Origin: an uncultured Clostridia bacterium
Lineage (GTDB): Bacteria > Bacillota_A > Clostridia > TANB77 > CAG-508
Assembly (NCBI GenBank): GCA_944393165.1
Contig: CALXZF010000069.1
Location: 1 to 20,100 of the forward strand
Direction: 5' to 3'
DNA: 20,100 bases
Shown here: positions 15,154-20,100 of the stretch, in pieces
How the letters are laid out: every line of letters begins with the position of its first letter
Numbering within the stretch: position 1 is the stretch's first letter
Translations under genes and position numbers: made by a program
Notes under the pieces: generated by a model
Database searches by the model: none
What the model was told of the DNA's origin: nothing
The model's input: the letters and a program-made list of their open reading frames with translations, nothing else

Positions 15154-16407
15154 ATGAATAGCAAAGTAAGAAAGTTTTTTGCAATTATTATTTTAGCAAT
15201 ACTTATTGTAATTTCTACTACTAGTTATTACGGAATTAAAGGAATAGATAATTTAGCATATGTAGTAGCCATAGGGCTTGATAAGGGCGATAATGGAAAT
15301 TTAAAACTCAGCCTTCAAATTTCTGTGCCAAACAGCGGAGATAGCTCGTCTGGTAGTTCTTCTCAATCAGCTTCTGTGGTTGTAGATTCAATTGATTGCC
15401 CTTCCATTAATACTGGTATAAATTTATTCAATAGTTATCTTGGAAAAGAAGTAAATTTATCACATTGCAAAGTTCTTGTAATTTCCGAGGAGCTAGCAAA
15501 TGAAGGAGTTAACGAATATTTATATACACTTACGAATAATATTGAGTTTCGTACTGATTCTGGAATTATTATAAGCAAATGTGATGCGAAGTCTTATTTA
15601 GAATATTCGACACCTTTGCTTGATAAAATCTCAGCTAGGTATTATGAAATCGCCCCAAGTTCTAGTGAGTATACTGGCTATACAGAAAGTGTTACTATTA
15701 ATGAATTTTTCTCAGCAATTACTGACAACTTTTCTGAACCAGTTGCCATTCTTGGCTCTATTAATTCTGCTGAGACCCAAACTGCTAATGGTACTAGTAC
15801 AGATACTTCTGCATATTACACAGCTGGTCAAACTCCAATTTCAGGAGAACCAGGAGTTGAAACTATGGGACTTGCAGTATTTAATGGAGACAAATTAGTT
15901 GGAGAATTAGACGGTTTGGAATCCATTTGCCATTTAATAATATCTAATAAATTAAAAAATGCACAAATAAGAATTCCTAGCCCTATAGAAGAATTGGATT
16001 ATATAGATTTATATTTAGAACTTCGTAAAGACACTAAAAGCTCTGTAAATCTTGTTAATGGCTCTCCATATATAACTTCTAAAATACAAATCACTGCTAA
16101 AATGCAGTCAATGAATAGGAATATTGATTTAAAAGATGATACGATTGTGTCAAAAATAGAGACATCTGCTAAAGCTTTTTTAGAAAAGCACATAATTGAC
16201 TATTTATATAAAACATCTAAAGAATTGAATGCTGATATTGATAGCTTTGGGTTGTATGGTTTAAAATACTTTACTACAAAAGCAGAGTGGGATGATTATG
16301 ACTGGCTACATCATTATAAAGATGCTTTTTTTGATATAGATATAGATGTGAACTTGCGTTCAAGTTATTTGTTAATGGACACAGCTGAAGATAGTGGAAA
16401 TAGTTAA
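15154..16407 (+). CDS. gerAC: GerC-family germination protein lacking a lipobox cysteine
   Basis: Subunit C of germinant receptors is normally a lipoprotein on the outer face of the inner spore membrane. This 417-residue protein has a hydrophobic N-terminus (about 8-23), the GerC start-of-domain block IDNLAYVVAIGLDKGD (about 32-47) and FRTDSGIIISKCDAK. Near the C-terminus it has ADIDSFGLYGLKYF and the KDAFFDIDIDVNLRSSY ending. The usual GC-W after the hydrophobic stretch is replaced by TSYYG, and no cysteine occurs in the first 45 residues. It is therefore probably held by an uncleaved N-terminal helix. ATG 15154 is chosen because GGAGG lies seven bases before it; the upstream ATG at 15133 would place that site inside the coding sequence. 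Confidence 0.92.
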   Translation: MNSKVRKFFAIIILAILIVISTTSYYGIKGIDNLAYVVAIGLDKGDNGNLKLSLQISVPNSGDSSSGSSSQSASVVVDSIDCPSINTGINLFNSYLGKEVNLSHCKVLVISEELANEGVNEYLYTLTNNIEFRTDSGIIISKCDAKSYLEYSTPLLDKISARYYEIAPSSSEYTGYTESVTINEFFSAITDNFSEPVAILGSINSAETQTANGTSTDTSAYYTAGQTPISGEPGVETMGLAVFNGDKLVGELDGLESICHLIISNKLKNAQIRIPSPIEELDYIDLYLELRKDTKSSVNLVNGSPYITSKIQITAKMQSMNRNIDLKDDTIVSKIETSAKAFLEKHIIDYLYKTSKELNADIDSFGLYGLKYFTTKAEWDDYDWLHHYKDAFFDIDIDVNLRSSYLLMDTAEDSGNS

Positions 16408-16421
16408 ATATTTTGGATGTC

Positions 16422-16438
16422 ATACCTGACTTAGGTAT
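16422..16438 (+). other. Small hairpin between gerAC and the fourth gene
   Basis: ATACCT (16422-16427) pairs with AGGTAT (16433-16438) around a five-base loop. There is no T-run, so it is not a terminator. It may affect mRNA processing or translation of the next gene. The 10-base stretch TATTTTGGATG recurs on both sides of it (about 16409 and 16469). Confidence 0.3.
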
Positions 16439-16475
16439 TTGTTTTAATGCTCTGTTAGAAAGGATGTTATTTTGG

Positions 16476-16631
16476 ATGAATTTGATAGTACTTATTAGTT
16501 GTATTTATATATTTTTAGAAACTGCAATAACCGGATATTTGGAGTATACGCAAAATAAAAATAAAGGTGTTGGAATATTTCTTTATATTTTGGCAGTGTT
16601 TTGTTTAATAGCACCTAATTTTGTATTGTAA
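16476..16631 (+). CDS. Small two-helix membrane protein, candidate D subunit of the germinant receptor operon
   Basis: A 51-residue protein follows gerAC by 68 bases on the same strand. It has two hydrophobic segments, MNLIVLISCIYIFLETAI (1-18) and VGIFLYILAVFCLIAPNFVL (about 32-51), joined by a polar loop (YLEYTQNKNKG). The frame is open back to 16413, but AGAAAGG (16457-16463) lies 12 bases before ATG 16476 and overlaps the earlier ATG at 16464. Bacillus species have small D genes in some gerA-type operons, encoding two-helix membrane proteins of about 55-75 residues that modulate the receptor. Size, topology and position all fit that role, but sequence homology cannot be judged by eye. Confidence 0.6.
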   Translation: MNLIVLISCIYIFLETAITGYLEYTQNKNKGVGIFLYILAVFCLIAPNFVL

Positions 16632-16679
16632 CGAAGATTGTGCAAGGTAGCATTGGTGTTGTTTTGTGGCCTTATGTAT

Positions 16680-16716
16680 AATAGAGCAATATATGTTTTA
16701 CATACATTGCTCTATT
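16680..16716. terminator. Long hairpin between convergent ger operon and rnr
   Basis: AATAGAGCAATATATGT (16680-16696) pairs with ACATACATTGCTCTATT (16700-16716) with one mismatch and a three-base loop. It is placed to end both the germination operon and rnr. The T-run expected of an intrinsic terminator is missing on both sides, so the mechanism is uncertain. Confidence 0.5.
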
Positions 16717-16738
16717 AAAATGGTGGCAGAGAAATCGT

Positions 16739-18619
16739 CTAAATCTCACTAGTATCTTCTTCACTAGTTTCATCTACTTTTTCGAAATCAATCTGTCTGC
16801 TTTGCTTATCTGCTCTAATAACTCGTACATGGAGCTTATCCCCTATATGATACATAATTTTCGTTTTTTCTCCAAGTAATGTTTTTCTGTCTTCATCATA
16901 TATAAAATATTCATCTCCTAATTTGTCAAATCTAATCATACCTTCTACAGTATTTTCCAACTCCACAAATACTCCAAATGAAGTAATACTTGAAATTATT
17001 CCGTCATATTCTTCACCAATATGTTTCTCCATATATTCAGCCATTTTAATGTCAACACTTTCTCTTTCAACTTTTTGCGCTATCTTCTCTCTTTCTGAAG
17101 AAAGTTCTGCATATTTAGTTGCTTGACTACTGTATTTGGCTATTTCTTCATCAGACAAATTATATACTTGTTTTAAATATTTCGATATTACTCTATGAAT
17201 GAATAAATCTGGATACCTTCTAATTGGAGATGTAAAATGACAATAATATTTGCTAGCAATACCAAAATGGCCTTTATTTTCGCTTTCATACCTAGCGACC
17301 TTTAAAGTCCTTAGTATCAATGTAGATATTACTCTTTCCTCAGGTTTTCCTTTTATTTTATCCAAAACTTCTGCAAATGCTGTTGGATGCACTTCTTCTT
17401 TACCGCACTTTACTCTATACCCTAAATTAAACAAAAATTTGTTAAGTTCAGTAACTTTCTCCATATCAGGAGCTTCATGCACTCTGTATATAAATGGTGC
17501 TTCTAACCAGAAAAACTTTTCTGCCACAGTTTCATTTGCTGTAAGCATGAACTGTTCTATTATTTCATTTGCAAATTTCATCTCGTATTGTGTAATATCT
17601 ACTGCATAGCCATTTTTATCAAGAATCACTTTAGTTTCTGGTATATCTAAATTTAGGCTTCCTTCTTTGCTTCTTCGATTTTTTAATATATGTGCTAATT
17701 CTTCCATTAGTTTAAAATGTGATATATATTTCGAATACCTCTCTATAACAGCATTGTCAGAATTGTCCAATATTTTTTGCACATCAGTATATGACATTCT
17801 TTCTGTTACTCTAATTACGCTCTTGAAAATATCGGCAGACACAACTTTTCCTTTAGCATTTATCTCCATAGTACATGAAATAGCAAATCTATCTTTTCCT
17901 GCATTTAAACTGCATATTCCATTTGATAGTTCTACTGGAAGCATTGGTATAACTCTATCTAGCATATATACACTAGTTCCTCTTATAATTGCCTCTTTAT
18001 CTAGGAAAGAACCTTCTTTTACATAATGGCTCACATCAGCAATATGAACACCAAGCTCATAATTTCCATTTGACAATTTTTTAACATTTACAGCATCATC
18101 CAAATCTTTAGCATCTTCGCCGTCTATTGTAAATATCTCTTCATTTCTTAAATCTCTTCTATTTTGTATATCTGTTTCGTCAATTTCTTGTGGTATTTTC
18201 CCTGCTTCGTCTAAAACATATGAAGGAAATTCATATGGCAAATCATATTCCTTCACAAGAGATAGCATGTCCACCCCAGCTTGATCTATGTATCCTATTA
18301 TCTCTATAATTTTTCCCTCTGGACTTTTGTCCTTTTGTGGTAATTTAGTAATCTCCACCAGAACCTTTTGGTTGTTTTTGGCTTTTAGTGCATTTTTCTT
18401 TGAGATGTAAATATCAGAACCCATTTTCTTGTCATCTGGTATAACAAAACCAAAATTTCTGCTTTTTTGATATGTTCCAACCACTGTATTTTTTTGCAAA
18501 TGATTCTCATTTGCTATATCTCTCTTGATTTTTTTATGCAACCTTTTTATAGTCTTACTCTTGTTTTGCATCTTTTTATGAATTTTTTCTATTTCTTTTT
18601 TCTTAATCTTTTTACTCAA
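16739..18619 (-). CDS. rnr: Ribonuclease R (RNB-family 3'-5' exoribonuclease)
   Basis: RNase R degrades structured RNA processively from the 3' end and takes part in trans-translation and rRNA quality control. The protein has a cold-shock/OB segment (VVGTYQKSRNFGFVIPDDKK, about 46-65). The RNB catalytic domain follows, with DGEDAKDLDDAV (about 166-177) carrying the metal-binding aspartates. TSPIRRYPDLFIHR and a C-terminal S1 domain (YDGIISSITSFGVFVELENTVEGMIRF) come last. TTG 18619 is chosen as start because GAAGG lies eight bases before it; the longer frame to TTG 18661 has no ribosome binding site and enters a repeat. At 626 residues it is shorter than most RNase R (700-780). It lacks the N-terminal winged-helix domain and starts instead with a strongly basic stretch of about 35 residues. 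Confidence 0.93.
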   Translation of the reverse strand: MSKKIKKKEIEKIHKKMQNKSKTIKRLHKKIKRDIANENHLQKNTVVGTYQKSRNFGFVIPDDKKMGSDIYISKKNALKAKNNQKVLVEITKLPQKDKSPEGKIIEIIGYIDQAGVDMLSLVKEYDLPYEFPSYVLDEAGKIPQEIDETDIQNRRDLRNEEIFTIDGEDAKDLDDAVNVKKLSNGNYELGVHIADVSHYVKEGSFLDKEAIIRGTSVYMLDRVIPMLPVELSNGICSLNAGKDRFAISCTMEINAKGKVVSADIFKSVIRVTERMSYTDVQKILDNSDNAVIERYSKYISHFKLMEELAHILKNRRSKEGSLNLDIPETKVILDKNGYAVDITQYEMKFANEIIEQFMLTANETVAEKFFWLEAPFIYRVHEAPDMEKVTELNKFLFNLGYRVKCGKEEVHPTAFAEVLDKIKGKPEERVISTLILRTLKVARYESENKGHFGIASKYYCHFTSPIRRYPDLFIHRVISKYLKQVYNLSDEEIAKYSSQATKYAELSSEREKIAQKVERESVDIKMAEYMEKHIGEEYDGIISSITSFGVFVELENTVEGMIRFDKLGDEYFIYDEDRKTLLGEKTKIMYHIGDKLHVRVIRADKQSRQIDFEKVDETSEEDTSEI

Positions 18620-18641
18620 TAAATTTACCTTCTTTCTTCGT

Positions 18642-18713
18642 GTGATACAAAAGTGATACAAACGGTACAGGTGTAGGTGCGACCAAAATAATACAAAAAA
18701 GAATTTGTATCAA
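18642..18713. repeat. Degenerate palindromic element upstream of rnr
   Basis: GTGATACAAA occurs twice, 11 bases apart (18642-18651 and 18653-18662). It is followed by CGGTACAGGTG and GGTGCGACC, then ATACAAA-AAAGAA-TTTGTAT (about 18692-18711). The GATACAAA arm, the GGTACAGG core and the TTTGTATC closing arm parallel the other elements with GGGACAGG replaced by GGTACAGG. A possible rnr promoter overlaps it on the minus strand (TTGATA, 17 bases, TATTTT). Confidence 0.5.
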
Positions 18714-18760
18714 ATATTAAAAATGGAACATATATAAATTTTATAATCTATATATGTTCC
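18711..18760 (-). terminator. Terminator of secG
   Basis: GGAACATATATA (18725-18736) and TATATATGTTCC (18749-18760) form a perfect 12-bp stem with a 12-base loop. On the minus strand the stem is followed by ATTTTTAATATT. It lies 28 bases after the secG stop. Confidence 0.65.
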
Positions 18761-18787
18761 TCAATCTATTTTTCCATATAATAAATA

Positions 18788-19039
18788 CTACATTACAAAT
18801 AAAATTGATAATGCAACTGCAAGTATAACAAATAACACTCCAGAGAAAATTGTCATTCTTTTCAATTTTCCCTCTTTCGTTCTACCTTTATTTTGCTCAT
18901 AGAAATTATTTGCTGCTGCACCTGTAACAGTTTGTGAAGCTCCATTTGACTCCTTTGCTTGAATAGTTGCAAGTATAATTAATACAACACAAACTAAAAC
19001 ATATATAACTAAAACTATATTTCTTATTATTTCTATCAT
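18788..19039 (-). CDS. secG: Protein translocase subunit SecG
   Basis: SecG is the small accessory subunit of the SecYEG channel that assists SecA-driven protein export. The 83-residue protein has the family layout. The first membrane helix is at about 4-24 (IIRNIVLVIYVLVCVVLIILA). A cytoplasmic loop follows with QAKESNGASQTVTGAAANNFY, including the usual glycine/serine-rich stretch, then a basic segment (KGRTKEGKLKR) and a second helix (about 63-83). Length is typical. AGGAAGG lies about 12 bases before the ATG. A promoter is upstream and a terminator downstream. rnr follows on the same strand, the common secG-rnr order in Bacillota. Confidence 0.94.
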   Translation of the reverse strand: MIEIIRNIVLVIYVLVCVVLIILATIQAKESNGASQTVTGAAANNFYEQNKGRTKEGKLKRMTIFSGVLFVILAVALSILFVM

Positions 19040-19086
19040 TTCAAACTCAATTCCTTCCTGATTTTCTCTGTTTCATAACATTAAAT

Positions 19087-19115
19087 ATTTTACCATATAT
19101 TTTTAGTCAATGCAA
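19087..19115 (-). promoter_or_regulatory. Putative SigA promoter of secG
   Basis: On the minus strand TTGCAT (19115-19110) and TAAAAT (19092-19087) are separated by 17 bases. The -10 box is 47 bases before the secG ATG. Confidence 0.55.
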
Positions 19116-19189
19116 GTCTTTTTAATCTTTTGCTCTATAATTTTTTGTGTGTTTGTATCAAATTCTCATAAAACCAATAATTGTAGCAT

Positions 19190-19585
19190 CTAAAAAATAT
19201 TTTTGACATTTATTTTCGTTTTATCTTGAATATGCTCTAAGATAAACACACATTTTTCAAGTTCTGGAATTATTTCATCATATTTCTGTATTTCACTGAA
19301 ACCTTTCATTGTAAAAATTTGAGTTTCCACTTTTTCTAGTTCATCATGCTCTATATAAAAAGCCAGTTTTTCTTGAAACCCATTCCATTTGTTTTCGATT
19401 TCATTTACTTTGTTTGTCAAGTCCACATTTTCTATACCTGTCTTAGCATTTAAACTCGCATCTTTTAGAACATCTAACTCTTCATGCATCTGGGCAACAC
19501 ACTCTTTAGTATAATTCTGTGTAATAATATTGCCAACAATAATAAGAATAATAATCAAGATGCAAATTACCAGCTCCTTTTTCAT
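19190..19585 (-). CDS. DUF4363 family protein
   Basis: The 131-residue protein begins with a single hydrophobic helix (about 4-22, ELVICILIIILIIVGNIIT), which should anchor it in the membrane. A soluble helical domain follows, with IENKWNGFQEKLAFYIEHDELEKVETQI (about 66-93), split by short turns. It ends CVFILEHIQDKTKINVKNIF. The EHDELEKVE segment and the ILEHI ending are what I recall of DUF4363, a family of unknown function common in Clostridia. AAAGGAGG lies seven bases before the ATG. It is downstream of a DUF421 gene, an arrangement often seen for this family, so the two proteins probably act together at the membrane. Repeat arrays separate them here. Confidence 0.75.
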   Translation of the reverse strand: MKKELVICILIIILIIVGNIITQNYTKECVAQMHEELDVLKDASLNAKTGIENVDLTNKVNEIENKWNGFQEKLAFYIEHDELEKVETQIFTMKGFSEIQKYDEIIPELEKCVFILEHIQDKTKINVKNIF

Positions 19586-19640
19586 TACTTCCTCCTTTGC
19601 CCCATTAAGTATTCTCTGCTTCTGTTCTATTTATTTCATT

Positions 19641-19753
19641 TCTGTCACATTTACGCCTGTATCTTTTGTCTCATTTCTTTCACATTTATGCCTGTACCTC
19701 TTGTCTTGTTTCTGTCACATCTATGCTTGTACCTTTTGTCTTGTTTCTGTCAG
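19641..19753. repeat. Degenerate 35-bp tandem repeat (three units plus partial)
   Basis: TCTGTCACAT (19641), TCTTTCACAT (19676), TCTGTCACAT (19711) and TCTGTCAG (19746) recur at a period of exactly 35 bases, each with GCCTGTA or GCTTGTA and TTTTGTC or CTTGTC. On the minus strand a unit reads GACAAAAGGTACAGGC and so on, a diverged version of ACAAAAGGGACAGGC. It leads directly into the well-conserved array at 19763-19850. Confidence 0.7.
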
Positions 19754-19762
19754 ACTTTTTTC

Positions 19763-19850
19763 AAGGCCTGTCCCCGAACGACAAAGTTGTCGTTTTAGGC
19801 CTGTCCCCGAGCGACAAAGTTGTCGTTTTAAGGCCTGTCCCTAAACGACA
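19763..19850. repeat. Tandem array of AAGGCCTGTCCC palindromic elements (array B)
   Basis: Three cores (AAGGCCTGTCCCC 19763-19775, AGGCCTGTCCCC 19797-19808, AAGGCCTGTCCC 19830-19841) lie 33-34 bases apart, separated by CGACAAAGTTGTCG palindromes. It is the same unit as array A (2029-2137) in the opposite orientation. The final unit lies inside the coding frame of the DUF421 gene and supplies its stop codon. Confidence 0.85.
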
Positions 19851-20100
19851 TTTTTTCTTGGCAGAAAATTTCGCCTTTTCCGTCGATTGTTACTATTAAT
19901 GCTTGTTCTGGCAAAATTTTAAATTTACTTAATTGTTTTTTTAGCCACTCATAATCTTTTTTTAAAATTTTTAAATTTTCATACATAACTTTGCCGTCTA
20001 GTACTAAGTCATATGATATTCCTTCATATTCTGTTTTTATTCCTAAGTCTTCTACTGTAACATTTTTCTTTTCTGGTTTTTGTATAACTGTTACTTGTCC
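19828..20100 (-). CDS. DUF421 / YetF-like membrane protein, C-terminal part
   Basis: The frame enters from the right edge and runs 90 codons to TAA at 19830-19828; the start lies outside the window. The visible part is the soluble C-terminal region. It includes EYEGISYDLVLDGKVMYENLKIL, which matches the xxxxLIxdGKixeenLkxl pattern of DUF421, then KKDYEWLKKQL and ALIVTIDGKGEIFC, the beta-strand motif before the end of these proteins. The N-terminal membrane helices of the family would be outside. The last residues (SFRDRP) are encoded by the palindromic repeat, so the natural C-terminus has probably been replaced or extended. DUF4363 follows downstream, a common partner. Confidence 0.65.
   Translation of the reverse strand, partial: GQVTVIQKPEKKNVTVEDLGIKTEYEGISYDLVLDGKVMYENLKILKKDYEWLKKQLSKFKILPEQALIVTIDGKGEIFCQEKMSFRDRP

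Noticed and set aside
19641..19850. Possible CRISPR array
   Set aside because: The 33-35 base periodicity is due to units that abut directly, with no unique spacers between constant repeats, and no cas genes are present. The same applies to 2029-2137 and 2826-2912.
19484..19899. Several plus-strand ORFs rich in Cys, Leu and Val over the repeat arrays
   Set aside because: They arise from translating the tandem repeats and the reverse strand of DUF4363 and DUF421; no ribosome binding site or codon pattern supports them.

Overview
The window is AT-rich DNA from an endospore-forming member of the Bacillota, most likely class Clostridia. The evidence is SpoIVA, a gerA-type germinant receptor operon, lysine/peptidoglycan synthesis by the LL-diaminopimelate aminotransferase route (DapL with DapF), TmcAL, DUF4363 and DUF421/YetF proteins, strong AGGAGG ribosome binding sites and very low GC. 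I cannot name the genus.

Layout. Positions 1-1949 (minus strand) hold tmcAL, then coaE, then the first 17 codons of a gene that leaves the window. rnhA (2281-2721, plus) stands alone. dapF and dapL (5037-2915, minus) form an amino-acid/cell-wall pair, and dapL carries a single-base frameshift. Positions 5134-7594 are an accessory patch: a small membrane protein behind a structured leader, a frameshifted gene that looks like a PD-(D/E)XK nuclease or restriction enzyme, and two unrecognised small proteins with their own promoters. A Val-Asp-Phe tRNA operon (8087-7790, minus) has a consensus promoter and a terminator. glmU (9734-8472, minus) and spoIVA (9920-11401, plus) are divergent. A membrane-anchored protein of unknown function (12136-11453, minus) follows. 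The germination operon gerA-B-C plus a tiny fourth two-helix membrane gene runs 12303-16631 (plus). The right end (minus) has DUF421/YetF (partial), DUF4363, secG and rnr (RNase R).

How the genes work together. spoIVA builds the spore coat basement layer and the gerABC(D) operon senses germinants, so two separate loci here serve the spore cycle. dapL/dapF make meso-diaminopimelate and glmU makes UDP-GlcNAc, both feeding cell-wall synthesis. tmcAL, the tRNAs, rnr and rnhA serve RNA and DNA metabolism.

The most unusual signal is an interspersed family of short palindromic elements. Each has a GGGAC-containing loop (GGGACAGGCCTT, GGGACACTC, GGGACGCACC, GGGACTACTTCC) between two complementary arms. 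The arm sequence differs between loci, and both arms change together. The elements occur singly, as an inverted pair, or in tandem arrays with a 33-35 bp period. They sit against gene ends: one overlaps the rnhA stop codon and one supplies the last codons and stop of the DUF421 gene. No transposase for them is present in the window.
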